Source of the DNA: Aequorivita antarctica | GTDB lineage: Bacteria > Bacteroidota > Bacteroidia > Flavobacteriales > Flavobacteriaceae | Direction of reading: 5' to 3' | NCBI RefSeq assembly: GCF_007997155.1 | Contig: NZ_VORT01000009.1 | Span: 1 to 64,000, forward strand | DNA length: 64,000 bases | In this document: positions 1 to 7,889 of the stretch, one piece after another | Position numbering within the stretch: position 1 is the stretch's first letter | How the letters are laid out: each line of letters opens with the position of its first letter | Program-made: the position numbers and the translations under genes | Notes under the pieces: model-generated | The model's database searches: none | What the model saw: the letters and a program-made list of their open reading frames with translations, nothing else | What the model was told of the DNA's origin: nothing

Positions 1-144
1 AATCTCTCTGGCCATTTCAATGATCGTACCTTCCTTTTCAAATAGGTCCTTGGCCCGCGATAAACGGCCATAAAAACCTTGTTTTGTTATTCCTGCCATT
101 GCATATATATCGTTCATCTTATGGCAATGTGACGACTTGTTCAT
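1..144 (-). CDS. IS3-family transposase OrfB, N-terminal fragment
   Basis: The fragment begins MNKSSHCHKM and continues into an N-terminal region with the motif ITKQGFYGRLSRA, typical of the HTH_21-like stretch before the rve (DDE) integrase core of IS3 OrfB proteins. The catalytic DDE domain lies beyond the left edge. The frame is open upstream of this ATG back to the slippery heptamer in orfA, so the normal product is probably the OrfAB fusion and not a protein started at 144. Family assignment rests on the N-terminus and on the partner orfA. Confidence 0.7.
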   Translation of the reverse strand, partial: MNKSSHCHKMNDIYAMAGITKQGFYGRLSRAKDLFEKEGTIIEMAREI

Positions 145-155
145 CCGGAAAACCT

Positions 156-512
156 CTATGACAGCCGTTTGGACTTTTTTTCAATATCCATTCCGAGTTC
201 CTCTGAAGCCACCTCAACTACCTTCTCCAAATAATCGATGCGGAGTTGCTTTTGGCCGAGAGACCTTTCCAAAGCTGCGATGCGGCTCTGGAGATCCGCG
301 TTTTTCTTTGATAGACTTTTCTGTTCCACTATTACACGTGTCTGTTTTTTATACATCTCTGAGTACTTGTGAAGCCACTTATAAATGGCAGTAGGACTCA
401 GTCCATAAATTTTGCTTACCTCGGAAACCCGTAATTCACCGCGTTCAATCTGCTTTATCAGATCAAGCTTTAAGGACAAATCGAAAGTACGTTTTAAATT
501 CTCTTTTTTCAT
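156..512 (-). CDS. IS3-family transposase OrfA (HTH, leucine-zipper)
   Basis: This is the DNA-binding first ORF of an IS3-type element. From the ATG at 512 the product is 118 residues: an N-terminal helix-turn-helix (LKLDLIKQIERG, then VSEVSKIYGLSPTAIYKWL) and a coiled coil (residues about 55-105, heptad leucines in SRIAALERSLGQKQLRIDYL) used for oligomerisation in this family. An ATG nine codons upstream (539) is also in frame; I prefer 512 because MKKENLKRTF matches the usual start of these proteins. The C-terminal codons contain the A AAA AAG heptamer that shifts ribosomes into orfB. Confidence 0.82.
   Translation of the reverse strand: MKKENLKRTFDLSLKLDLIKQIERGELRVSEVSKIYGLSPTAIYKWLHKYSEMYKKQTRVIVEQKSLSKKNADLQSRIAALERSLGQKQLRIDYLEKVVEVASEELGMDIEKKSKRLS
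174..180 (-). promoter_or_regulatory. Programmed -1 frameshift heptamer A AAA AAG
   Basis: In the orfA frame the minus strand reads GAA AAA AAG TCC, giving the canonical slippery heptamer A AAA AAG five codons before the orfA stop (156-158). Slipping back one base changes the reading to GTC CAA ACG GCT GTC ATA GAG and runs without a stop into the ATG AAC AAG of orfB. That is the known IS3-family way of making the OrfAB transposase. I did not find a convincing downstream stem-loop. Confidence 0.8.
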
Positions 513-600
513 GTTAAATTCAATGATGAAAAAAGGCAACTTATTTTAGGCTTAATCAGTTTCAAGTTTAAGGAAATTGTTTGAAATTTAATATACCTGA

Positions 601-1587
601 TTATTCTTTCATTAAGTTTATAACGACGTTTATCATCATTTCTTTTTCTGCGGGATTGCTTTCCGCAATCATCAAAGTTAAGGCTACTAATGTATTATTG
701 ACGATTTTTTTTGTTCCGTCTTCATTGTAAAGAAAATTGTTTTTTGCCAAATACCAAATAAATAGCCAGGCAGCAATTCTTTTGTTGCCGTCGGTAAATG
801 AATGGTTTTTCACTACCAAATATAATAGGTTGGCAGCTTTTTCTTCTAAACTTGGATAAAGATCATTGCCGTCGAAAGTTTGATCTATTACAGCAATGGA
901 ACTTTTAAAAGATTGATCTTTTTCATTGCCAAATAAACTTGAGCCGCCAAACTTTATCCTTAATTGTTCGATAGCTTTTTTCGCTTCATTATAGTCAATG
1001 CTAAATATTACTGGTTTGTGTTTAACGGTTTTTAAGAGTTTTTGATGGTCGAAATCATCCAATATGTCAAGCGCTCTTGAATAATCGGAAAGCACTTCCA
1101 TCAAACCCTGGGCCTCGTCTTTATTTGAAATTTGTTTTGAAGTTCTATTTACAAGTTGAATGGTTTGCTGCAATTGCTTTAGGCGTTTTTCATTTAAAGT
1201 GTAACCTTTTATTAAATGCTCCTTTAATTTTTTTGTCGCCCATTTACGAAATTCTATTCCTCGCTGTGATTTTACACGATAGCCAACAGAAATAATCACA
1301 TCCAGATTATAGTATGAGATGTTTCTTTCTACCTTTCTTTTTCCTTCTTTTTGAACTTGGCGGGATTCCCGCCAAGTTGCTTTGTTGTCAAGTTCTTTTT
1401 CCTCATAAATTTTCTTGATGTGTTCACCTATGGTTCTTCTTGCTTTTCCAAAAAGCTCCATAATTTGTTGTTCAGTCGCCCAGACAGTGTCTTCGTTCTC
1501 ATCCAACAAAACTTGAAACGCAATAGATTTATCATCAGATTGATAAACAACAATTTCACTATTGGATATGTTTTTATGAGGTTCCAT
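601..1587 (-). CDS. RhuM family / Fic-DOC fusion protein
   Basis: The 328-residue protein has a RhuM-type N-terminus (ATEQQIMELFGKARRTIGEH, residues about 37-56, and the segment NLDVIISVGYRVKSQRGIEFRKWA, residues 94-117, the hallmark of RhuM/Bro-N-like DNA-binding proteins). A C-terminal Fic/Doc domain carries HSFTDGNKR at residues 262-270. In the Fic family this loop holds the catalytic His and the phosphate-binding anion hole; the Lys instead of Gly before Arg (GNKR) is the Doc-like form, and Doc is a kinase of EF-Tu. No separate inhibitory antitoxin ORF is visible next to it. It sits against an IS3 element, consistent with accessory DNA. Its target and activity (AMPylation or phosphorylation) are unknown. 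Confidence 0.85.
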   Translation of the reverse strand: MEPHKNISNSEIVVYQSDDKSIAFQVLLDENEDTVWATEQQIMELFGKARRTIGEHIKKIYEEKELDNKATWRESRQVQKEGKRKVERNISYYNLDVIISVGYRVKSQRGIEFRKWATKKLKEHLIKGYTLNEKRLKQLQQTIQLVNRTSKQISNKDEAQGLMEVLSDYSRALDILDDFDHQKLLKTVKHKPVIFSIDYNEAKKAIEQLRIKFGGSSLFGNEKDQSFKSSIAVIDQTFDGNDLYPSLEEKAANLLYLVVKNHSFTDGNKRIAAWLFIWYLAKNNFLYNEDGTKKIVNNTLVALTLMIAESNPAEKEMMINVVINLMKE

Positions 1588-1673
1588 TAGTTTGTTTTAA
1601 TTACCGAGGATTTATCGGCTGATAATTTTTATAATATCAAAAATTGAACTTGTGCATTTTTTGCAACAGTTCG

Positions 1674-2828
1674 TTATTTTGAAATAACTTCAATAGTCTT
1701 CTTAACCTCCTCGGCAATTTTTCTCGCTTTGCTTAAGTCTTTGTTTACTATGGTTACGTGTCCCATTTTTCTAAAGGGACGGGTTTCTTTTTTGCCGTAG
1801 ATGTGCGGCGTTACGCCTTCCATCTTTAGAATTTTTTCAATGTTTTTATAGATTACCGGTCCTGTGTGACCTTCAGCGCCAACTAAGTTAACCATAATGC
1901 CGCCAACTTTACTGTCTGTATTGCCCAAAGGTAAATCTAATATGGCTCTTATTTGCTGCTCAAACTGGTTGGTGTAGCTGGCTTCAATACTGTAATGGCC
2001 GCTGTTGTGGGGGCGGGGGGCTACTTCGTTTACGAGGATTTCATCATTTTCGGTTTGGAACATTTCTACGGCTAGAAGGCCTACGTGCTTAAATGCTTCG
2101 GAGACTTTGGTGGCTACTGCTCTTGCTTTGGCTGCAACTGCTTCGTCTATTCTGGCAGGGCAGATTACATATTCCACTTGATTGGCTTCCGGGTGGAATT
2201 CCATTTCCACTACGGGATAGGTTTTTACTTCTCCTTTTGGATTGCGGGCTACTATTACTGCCAATTCGTTTTTAAAGGGAATTAGTTTTTCAGCTATGCA
2301 AGCGCCATTGGAAAGTGGAATTACATCTTCGGCTTCGCGGATTATGCTTACGCCTTTACCGTCATAACCACCGGTGCAGCTTTTCCATACAAAAGGGAAG
2401 TGCAGCTCTTTGCGGACAATGGCTTCGTTGAGGTCGTTTTTATCTTTATAAACCTTGAAGGGCGAAGTAGGTATTTGGTGTTCTTTATAAAACTGTTTTT
2501 GAATTCCTTTGTCCTGAATATTTCTGAGCGTTGCGGCGCTGGGATATACTTTTACGCCTTCGTTTTCCAGCTTCTCTAATGCTTCTATGTTTACGCCTTC
2601 AATTTCAAACGTAAGCACATCTACCTTTTTTCCGAAATTGTAAACGGTTTCATAATCCATCAGGTCGCCTTGCACAAAATTGTCTGTAGCGATGCGGCAA
2701 GGGGCTTCGGCGCTTGGGTCTAGAACGCTGGTGCGGATGTCCCATTTGCGGGTTTCGTAAAGCATCATTTTGCCCAACTGTCCGCCGCCTAGAATACCGA
2801 GGGTGAAGTTGGTGGAGAAGTAGTTCAT
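1674..2828 (-). CDS. purK: 5-(carboxyamino)imidazole ribonucleotide synthase
   Basis: PurK uses ATP and bicarbonate to carboxylate AIR to N5-CAIR in purine synthesis. The 384-residue product starts MNYFSTNFTLGILGGGQLGK (the biotin-carboxylase-like N-domain dinucleotide motif at residues 11-20) and continues with an ATP-grasp domain (KSCTGGYDGKGV; NEVAPRPHNSGH). The reading frame stays open for another 107 codons upstream, but those codons are made of period-7 and period-8 tandem repeats and encode low-complexity RRATSDE-type peptide. I therefore place the start at the ATG at 2828, which gives the normal family length. purE is not in the window. Confidence 0.93.
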   Translation of the reverse strand: MNYFSTNFTLGILGGGQLGKMMLYETRKWDIRTSVLDPSAEAPCRIATDNFVQGDLMDYETVYNFGKKVDVLTFEIEGVNIEALEKLENEGVKVYPSAATLRNIQDKGIQKQFYKEHQIPTSPFKVYKDKNDLNEAIVRKELHFPFVWKSCTGGYDGKGVSIIREAEDVIPLSNGACIAEKLIPFKNELAVIVARNPKGEVKTYPVVEMEFHPEANQVEYVICPARIDEAVAAKARAVATKVSEAFKHVGLLAVEMFQTENDEILVNEVAPRPHNSGHYSIEASYTNQFEQQIRAILDLPLGNTDSKVGGIMVNLVGAEGHTGPVIYKNIEKILKMEGVTPHIYGKKETRPFRKMGHVTIVNKDLSKARKIAEEVKKTIEVISK

Positions 2829-2832
2829 ATCA

Positions 2833-3036
2833 GTTGTGGGTTGTCGGTTGTCAGTTGTCGTTTTTTTTGGCTCTTCGCTCTTCGCTCGTCGCTCGTCATT
2901 CGTCGCTCGTCGCTCGTCGCTCGTCGCTCGTCGCTTAATTTGAATGCAAAGATAGTAAAATGGGGAGAGGTGAATGTGTGAATTTGTGAGTAAGTGAATT
3001 TGTGAATCGTGAGACGTGAATCGTGAATCGTGAAAA
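2833..3036. repeat. Intergenic period-7/8 tandem repeats (four blocks)
   Basis: The gap between purK and the upstream lipoprotein gene holds successive repeat blocks: GTTGTCG-type heptads (four units, 2833-2860), TCGCTCG-type heptads (about 2875-2934), GTGAATTT-type octads (four units, 2970-3001) and GTGAATC-type heptads (five units, 3002-3036). The octads pass directly into the heptads, suggesting one evolving repeat. The same octad, in reverse orientation, recurs at 5863-5950. No function can be assigned from sequence. Confidence 0.85.
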
Positions 3037-3114
3037 GTTTGTTTCCTGTTGTCCGTTATCTTCAACTTCTCTAAAAAGTATCGGTGGACACGTTTGTTTA
3101 TTTTATTTTCCTTA

Positions 3115-3564
3115 TTATAGTTTTGGATTAGGAGTACTGTTACCGCCATCTAAACTCATTTTCCAAGTACCGTCATCTTTCTTTTTCCAGATCGTTACGT
3201 AATTGCCATAGTAAGTGGTGTCCTGAGTTTTGAACTGCCAATTGCCCCAGGTATAGCCTAATTCCCCAGACCTTGCCACCTCTGCGCTTATTGGGTCCCA
3301 AGTGATGGTTTTGATGTCGGTATTTTTATCATAGGAATTGGCAAAAGCCGTTTTCCCCACTATTGGTAATTGTCCGTTGCCAAGTTTTACAAAACTGCTA
3401 TCGGCAACCGATAATAGCGCACTATTAAAGCCTATTTCTGTTGCCAAACTACTAGCATCTTTATCTGCTTTTATAATCTGTTGCAGGGATTCGTTTGTGC
3501 TATTCTGATTTTGTTCATTGCAAGCCCAAAAGATTGCAAAAACAAGGAAATATTTTAGTTTCAT
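3115..3564 (-). CDS. DUF4440/SnoaL-like lipoprotein
   Basis: The protein has 149 residues. A short signal peptide with lipobox FWAC puts the lipidated Cys at residue 15. The rest resembles the NTF2/SnoaL-like DUF4440 fold: an early helix (LQQIIKADKDASSLATEIGF), the segment PIVGKTAFANSY and a Trp-rich C-terminal strand region (YTWGNWQF, NYVTIWKKKDDGTWKMSLDGG). Proteins of this type often have no known ligand. It probably faces the periplasm or outer membrane. A second DUF4440-type lipoprotein lies at 16086-16589. Confidence 0.75.
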   Translation of the reverse strand: MKLKYFLVFAIFWACNEQNQNSTNESLQQIIKADKDASSLATEIGFNSALLSVADSSFVKLGNGQLPIVGKTAFANSYDKNTDIKTITWDPISAEVARSGELGYTWGNWQFKTQDTTYYGNYVTIWKKKDDGTWKMSLDGGNSTPNPKL

Positions 3565-3689
3565 AGACGGCTCTTTGAATGTTATAGCTTGCTTAATTAA
3601 ACAAACAGTACAATAAGAGACGCCTTAACGTTGAATAAGTTACGTAGGGGTTGGCAAATTGCGAATTGTTATTTTGCTTACAGCACTAT

Positions 3690-5357
3690 CTAAAACAAGC
3701 CTTCAATTGTACCATCCTTATCAATAGTAATCATTTCGGCAGCAGGGGTAGCTGGTAATCCGGGCATACGCAACATATTACCCGCAATAGGAACAATAAA
3801 CCCAGCACCAGTTGCAATCTCAAACTCCCTAATATGAATATCAAAGTGCTCCGGACGGCCCAATCGCTTCTGGTCATCGCTAAAACTTTTTTCTGTTTTT
3901 GCCATGCAGACAGGTAGATTTCCATAACCCATTGCTTCGTATTTTCGCAATTGCGATTTAGCGATATCACTTAACACAACGTTTTCTCCACCATAAATAG
4001 TTTTGCAAATCTTTTCCAATTTGGTTTGCACATTGTCATCGAGACTGTAAGTAGGATGAAATTCGTCAGTACAAGAATTCGTTGCCTTAATAACTTCTCC
4101 AGCCAAAGCTAAACACCCGTTTCCACCTTTCTCCCAACCATAGCTCAAGGCTACGGGAACGCCCAATTTTTTACAATGGTCTTCCACGACTTGTATTTCA
4201 GCTTCGGTGTCAGATTTAAAGGCGTTTATGGAAACTACAATAGGAATTCCAAAACTCTTTAGACTGGCAATATGCCCTTCCAAATTGGGAAGTCCTTTTT
4301 TAAGCGCTTCTACGTCTTCTTGTGTAATTTCTTTTAACGATTTGCCACCGTGGTATTTTAAGGCTCTTATGGTAGCCACCAAGACAATGGTTTTAGGAGA
4401 AATTCCAGCCGCGCGACACTTAATATTCATAAATTTTTCTGCACCTAGATCCGATCCGAATCCCGCTTCAGTTATGGTAAAATCACTTAGGGTCATCCCC
4501 ATTTTTGTCGCTAAAATAGAATTAGTTCCTTGTGCAATATTGGCAAAAGGTCCCCCGTGGATAATGGCGGGATTTCCTTCCAGAGTTTGAACTAAATTGG
4601 GTTTTATAGCATCTTTTAACAGCACAGCCATGGCACCCTCTGCATTTAAATCTTTTGCGAATACAGCTTTTCCGTCCCAAGTATCGCCCACATAGATATT
4701 CCCGCATCTTTCTTTTAGATCTTCTAAATCTGATGCCATACACAGAATTGCCATAATCTCGGATGCTGCCGTAATATTAAAACCCGTTTCTCGGGGAACG
4801 CCGCCAGCCTTTCCGCCAAGGGCTGCCACAATATTCCGCAAGCCGCGATCATTCATATCCATACATCGTTTCCAGACAACAGTTCTAGGATCAATACCAA
4901 GGCTTCTCGATTTACTTTGAATGTTGTTTTCAATAAGGGCAGAAAGAAGGTTGTTGGCTTTTTCAATAGCGTGAAAATCGCCAGTAAAATGCAGGTTAAT
5001 GTCCACCATAGGAATAACCTGGCTCCACCCGCCACCGGCTGCGCCACCTTTAATGCCAAATACGGGGCCTAAACTAGGTTCCCGAATTACCGCAACAGCT
5101 TTCTTTTTTAAAATATTGAGCGCGTCTGCCAGCCCAATGGAAGTTGTTGTTTTTCCTTCGCCAGGAGGAGTAGGCGTAATTGCAGTCACTAATATGAGAT
5201 TGCTCTCTTTTACTTTTTCATCATCAATAATAGCCAAAGGAATTTTTGCCTTGTCATTACCGTAGTACTCCAGTTTTTCTTCAGGAATTCCCAGTTTTGC
5301 CGCTATTTCTTTAATATGCTTAGGGGTAACGCTTTGCGCGATCTGTATTTCTGTCAT
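3690..5357 (-). CDS. fhs: Formate-tetrahydrofolate ligase
   Basis: Fhs (EC 6.3.4.3) makes 10-formyl-THF from formate, ATP and THF, feeding one-carbon units to purine synthesis. At 555 residues it is full length. The nucleotide-binding loop TPTPPGEGKTT is at residues 61-71 and is followed by the family signatures REPSLGPVFGIKGGAAGGG, HFTGDFHAIEKANNLL and EAGFGSDLGAEKF. The gene stands alone between intergenic gaps of 125 and 38 bases. Cytosolic. Confidence 0.97.
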   Translation of the reverse strand: MTEIQIAQSVTPKHIKEIAAKLGIPEEKLEYYGNDKAKIPLAIIDDEKVKESNLILVTAITPTPPGEGKTTTSIGLADALNILKKKAVAVIREPSLGPVFGIKGGAAGGGWSQVIPMVDINLHFTGDFHAIEKANNLLSALIENNIQSKSRSLGIDPRTVVWKRCMDMNDRGLRNIVAALGGKAGGVPRETGFNITAASEIMAILCMASDLEDLKERCGNIYVGDTWDGKAVFAKDLNAEGAMAVLLKDAIKPNLVQTLEGNPAIIHGGPFANIAQGTNSILATKMGMTLSDFTITEAGFGSDLGAEKFMNIKCRAAGISPKTIVLVATIRALKYHGGKSLKEITQEDVEALKKGLPNLEGHIASLKSFGIPIVVSINAFKSDTEAEIQVVEDHCKKLGVPVALSYGWEKGGNGCLALAGEVIKATNSCTDEFHPTYSLDDNVQTKLEKICKTIYGGENVVLSDIAKSQLRKYEAMGYGNLPVCMAKTEKSFSDDQKRLGRPEHFDIHIREFEIATGAGFIVPIAGNMLRMPGLPATPAAEMITIDKDGTIEGLF

Positions 5358-5395
5358 AATATTTAATTTCTTTTTAGAAATGGAATAAAAAAGTT

Positions 5396-5779
5396 CTATT
5401 TCTGGAAAAGGGGTTGGTATTTTTCTTTTTCAAATAGTATTAAAGTAAAATTTAGGAAGGCAACAACCAATGCAGGAATAGCATCTAAAAAATCTTGGTT
5501 TGAAATACTAAAAATTAAAAATGCTACTGATAATGGGAAAAGTACAAGCAATAAAAAAGGAGTCCACTTATTGAGTACTAATAATAACCCTAGAATGATT
5601 TCAAAGATGTAGAGTATGGGAAGGTATATTACCGCCGCATCTATAAACTCCCTTGCATTATCAGGCATGGCGCCATAGCTAGTAGGCAGAAAATGGAAAT
5701 ATTGATTTAATGCATATACTATTAAGAACAGGCCTAGGAAAATTCTAAGCCAAGTTTTAGGTAGTTGGTTGTTTTTCAT
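5396..5779 (-). CDS. DoxX-like small membrane protein
   Basis: From the ATG at 5779 the product has 127 residues and about four hydrophobic segments (WLRIFLGLFLIVYAL, VIYLPILYIFEIILGLLLVL, FLLLVLFPLSVAFLIF, IPALVVAFLNFTLILF), which fits the four-helix DoxX/DUF6041-like families. An upstream in-frame start at 5863 would add 28 residues reading into the neighbouring tandem repeat, so I rejected it. Function is unknown; DoxX-like proteins have been tied to redox or thiosulfate chemistry in some bacteria. Confidence 0.7.
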   Translation of the reverse strand: MKNNQLPKTWLRIFLGLFLIVYALNQYFHFLPTSYGAMPDNAREFIDAAVIYLPILYIFEIILGLLLVLNKWTPFLLLVLFPLSVAFLIFSISNQDFLDAIPALVVAFLNFTLILFEKEKYQPLFQK

Positions 5780-5862
5780 ATTGTTAAATTTTAAAAAGGT
5801 TAATTTTAAATAAAAGTAGGGCTTCAATAAAAGAATATATATGACAATGGTCATAAGCTGCA

Positions 5863-5950
5863 AAAATTCACAAATTCACAAATTCACAAACTCACGAACT
5901 CACGAACTCACAAACTCACAAACTCACAAATTCACAAATTCACGAACTCA
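5863..5950. repeat. Octameric tandem repeat, 11 units (CAAATTCA / CGAACTCA)
   Basis: Eleven consecutive 8-base units follow CRAAYTCA with little variation (aaaattca, caaattca, caaactca, cgaactca). The array lies between divergent genes and falls inside the open frame upstream of the pseudouridine synthase, where it would encode a THKFTNSR-type repeat peptide. The unit is the reverse complement of the GTGAATTT octads at 2970-3001 and matches the array at 7611-7650. Confidence 0.95.
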
Positions 5951-5973
5951 CCAACTAACGTCTGATTTATATT

Positions 5974-5981
5974 TACATTTG
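5974..5981 (+). promoter_or_regulatory. Candidate Bacteroidota -7 promoter box TACATTTG
   Basis: TACATTTG fits the Bacteroidota consensus TAnnTTTG and is the same octamer found in the three accessory promoter modules at 7748, 9803 and 12968. It lies just after the octad repeat and overlaps the TTG start I chose for the next gene. If it is a true promoter, that transcript would begin near 5988 and translation must start further in, so start and promoter compete for this site. Confidence 0.35.
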
Positions 5982-6863
5982 AAGATATATAAAAACAACA
6001 TCACACCCACCGAAACCCATATTGTTCCCAAGCTAGAAACCCCTATTCGACTTCAAGAATATGGGGTAGGTATTTTTCAGGCAGCTCCAACAAAATCTGC
6101 TCTAAAAAAAGCGCTGAAGAAAAACTATATTACGGTTAATGGAGTTATTGCTACTTCAGCTACGTTTATAAATGGGGGAGAACGCATTTGTCTATCCATT
6201 TCAGAAGAAGTGATTCCGAAAAGAAAACTTGTCTTTCCGCTGAAAGTATTTTTTGAAGACGAGTATTTAGCTGCAATTCATAAACCTGCCGGTATTTTGG
6301 TTAGCGGCAATAGTTTTAAAACTATTGCAAATGCGTTAGCTCAAAACCTAAAACAAAGTAAGCTTCCCGATGCAACAATCCCACAACCTGTGCACCGATT
6401 GGACTATGCTACCACAGGAATTTTATTGGTTGGAAAAACCAGCAGTTGCATTCGTGAATTAAATAAATTATTTGAAAATAGAGGCGTTACCAAAACCTAT
6501 TACGCCGTAACTATTGGGGAAATGGACGAGCAAGGGGAAATCACTTCAGAAGTTGATGACAAAGAAGCAAAATCAAATTATACAGTTTGCGAATCCGTGC
6601 ATTCAGAAAGATTCGAGAAACTCAATTTGGTAAAATTAGAACCCCAAACCGGAAGAAGACATCAGTTGCGTAAACACCTCGCTGCTATTGGAAACCCAAT
6701 ATTAGGCGATAAAGAATACGGAATTGAAAATCTAGTTTTAAACGGGAAAGGCTTGTATCTGCACGCCTATTCTTTAGAATTTAAGCATCCCTTTACAAAG
6801 GAAGAAGTTTTTTTAAAAGATGAACTTCCACAACGGTTTAAAAAGATATTTGATAAAGCGTAG
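5979..6863 (+). CDS. RluA-family 23S/tRNA pseudouridine synthase
   Basis: The catalytic motif HRLDYATTG places the active-site Asp at residue 142 from the start used here (HRLD at 139-142), and the C-terminal motif LEPQTGRRHQLRKHLA is typical of RluA enzymes. An S4-like RNA-binding segment (KSALKKALKKNYITVNGV) precedes it. There is no ATG before the conserved region. The frame is open back to 5841, but residues 1-40 of that version are the octad repeat. TTG at 5979 gives LKIYKNNITPTETHIVP, which resembles the usual start of flavobacterial homologues. The exact target uridine is unknown. The 3' end overlaps the convergent methyltransferase gene by 26 bases. Confidence 0.85.
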   Translation: MKIYKNNITPTETHIVPKLETPIRLQEYGVGIFQAAPTKSALKKALKKNYITVNGVIATSATFINGGERICLSISEEVIPKRKLVFPLKVFFEDEYLAAIHKPAGILVSGNSFKTIANALAQNLKQSKLPDATIPQPVHRLDYATTGILLVGKTSSCIRELNKLFENRGVTKTYYAVTIGEMDEQGEITSEVDDKEAKSNYTVCESVHSERFEKLNLVKLEPQTGRRHQLRKHLAAIGNPILGDKEYGIENLVLNGKGLYLHAYSLEFKHPFTKEEVFLKDELPQRFKKIFDKA

Positions 6864-7518
6864 TTACAATAACCCCTTTCCCATCCTCCAAAACAACAGC
6901 CGATAACTGTATTGCTTCTGCAACCTTAAAATTAAAGGGTGGCGCTAGTAGGTTTACGCCACTTTGTACTTTTAGTCTATTTCCCTGTCCGGAAATAATG
7001 TCTTTATTGGGTGTAAAATCCCCTTCAGGTATATGTTCTGTTAGAATAATGTATTTGTAAGCAGCCAACTTGTTTACGATGCTTTCTATTTCGGCATTAG
7101 ATAAATGTTGGAGCACCTGCCGCAGTATGGCACAATCCCCAGTTGGCAAATCGGCTACTGCAATGTCCAAACACTGGAATTCTAAATTGGGTGCGTTAAA
7201 AGTTTCTTTATTACGGGCTATCAGGCTTGGCACTATATCTACAGCAACATATTTTGCAGTATGAGTTACCAATGTGTTGCCAACATTAAAATCGCCACAA
7301 CCTAAATCGCAAACCGTTAGGGGATTTTCAAACGAAGTTAAAAATGCTGTCACTGCGGTTAGGTATGGATTTACTATTTCTGGACGGTGCGACCCTTCCC
7401 CTGAAAAGAAATCAGTTTTGTTGCCACCCCAAAGTTTTTTTTCATAAACCTGCTCCATTGCAGCCTTTGTGGGCCAGGGGGTTTTTGTTTTTTTGGATTG
7501 GTTTTCTTTTTTGTTCAC
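6838..7518 (-). CDS. Class I SAM-dependent methyltransferase
   Basis: The protein has 226 residues. SAM-binding motif I is VCDLGCGDFNVG at residues 69-80; a second acidic loop (YVAVDIVPSLI) and a motif-IV-like CAILRQVLQHLSN follow. The Lys-rich N-terminus (KKENQSKKTKTPWPTKAA) is cytosolic. The substrate cannot be read from the sequence; the overall pattern resembles small-molecule or protein methyltransferases and not rRNA N6-adenine enzymes, since NPPY is absent. It is convergent with the pseudouridine synthase, the stop codons lying within a 26-base overlap. Confidence 0.8.
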   Translation of the reverse strand: MNKKENQSKKTKTPWPTKAAMEQVYEKKLWGGNKTDFFSGEGSHRPEIVNPYLTAVTAFLTSFENPLTVCDLGCGDFNVGNTLVTHTAKYVAVDIVPSLIARNKETFNAPNLEFQCLDIAVADLPTGDCAILRQVLQHLSNAEIESIVNKLAAYKYIILTEHIPEGDFTPNKDIISGQGNRLKVQSGVNLLAPPFNFKVAEAIQLSAVVLEDGKGVIVTTLYQISF

Positions 7519-7610
7519 GGTTAAAGGTATCGATATTCAAATGTACTATAAATATAAAACCGCTGACGTTCAACAGCCAGCCATCTCAACTCACACCCTC
7601 CACTAACTAA

Positions 7611-7650
7611 TTCACATACTCACAAATTCACCTATTCACAGATTCACAAA
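7611..7650. repeat. Octameric tandem repeat, 5 units (TTCACAAA type)
   Basis: Five 8-base units (ttcacata, ctcacaaa, ttcaccta, ttcacaga, ttcacaaa) belong to the same family as the arrays at 2970 and 5863. The array ends where the conserved promoter module begins. A similar TTCACCCATTCACAAAA stretch stands in the same place before the second module, at 9659-9675. Confidence 0.85.
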
Positions 7651-7760
7651 GCCTACAGCCATTAGAAAAAACCCTATATTTGAAACTCTCCCCGATTAAA
7701 TAAGCCCCCTTTACGGTTTTCCGTACTTGGTGGGGTTTTGTTTTTGTTACATTTGGAAAT
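7651..7760 (+). promoter_or_regulatory. Promoter module copy 1: palindrome TACGGTTTTCCGTA plus TACATTTG
   Basis: The 371-base gap between the methyltransferase and the T9SS gene contains only repeats and this module. A perfect palindrome, TACGG-TTTT-CCGTA (7712-7725), is followed after exactly 22 bases by the -7 box TACATTTG (7748-7755). The whole block from about 7660 to 7759 is nearly identical to copy 2 at 9712-9814, including CCCTATATTTGAAACTCTCC and the downstream GTTTTTGTTACATTTGGAAA. The palindrome sits where an activator would bind upstream of -33. It probably drives the gene at 7890; the leader is about 130 bases. Confidence 0.7.
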
Positions 7761-7889
7761 ATTAACCTAATTATATAATTGGAATAAACACTATATAGTG
7801 TTTATTCACATGTTGTAGGTCATTTAAAAATTAAAATAGAAACATCTATTGTTCACTTAGATTTCAATAAAATTAAAAATGAAAGTATA

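Larger units (their letters stand above)
1..555 (-). mobile_element. IS3-family insertion sequence, cut by the left window edge
   Basis: Two reading frames in the orfA/orfB arrangement of IS3 elements lie on the minus strand, joined by a frameshift signal. Only the first 48 codons of orfB are inside the window, so the downstream end and its inverted repeat are not visible. The upstream end must lie between the orfA start (about 512) and the next gene, which ends at 601. A TG dinucleotide near 554 on the minus strand could be the terminal TG of the element, but without the other end I cannot confirm the inverted repeat or a target duplication. The outer boundary given here is therefore approximate. 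Confidence 0.75.

Noticed and set aside
137-394. Plus-strand 85-residue frame over the IS element
   Set aside because: It lies opposite orfA, which has a clear HTH and frameshift signal; the plus frame shows no domain.
2833-3036. CRISPR-like array
   Set aside because: Repeats are contiguous with no unique spacers, units are 7-8 bases, and no cas genes are present.
1674-3149. PurK as a 491-residue protein starting at 3149
   Set aside because: The first 107 codons are tandem repeats and low-complexity peptide; the canonical GGGQLG motif lies 13 residues after the ATG at 2828 and the family length fits that start.
5863-5950. Origin of replication or iteron array
   Set aside because: No DnaA boxes, AT-rich unwinding element or replication gene is near, and similar arrays are scattered elsewhere.
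5841-5978. N-terminal extension of the RluA protein made of THKFTNSR-type repeats
   Set aside because: It is the translation of an octad DNA array that also occurs in other intergenic regions.
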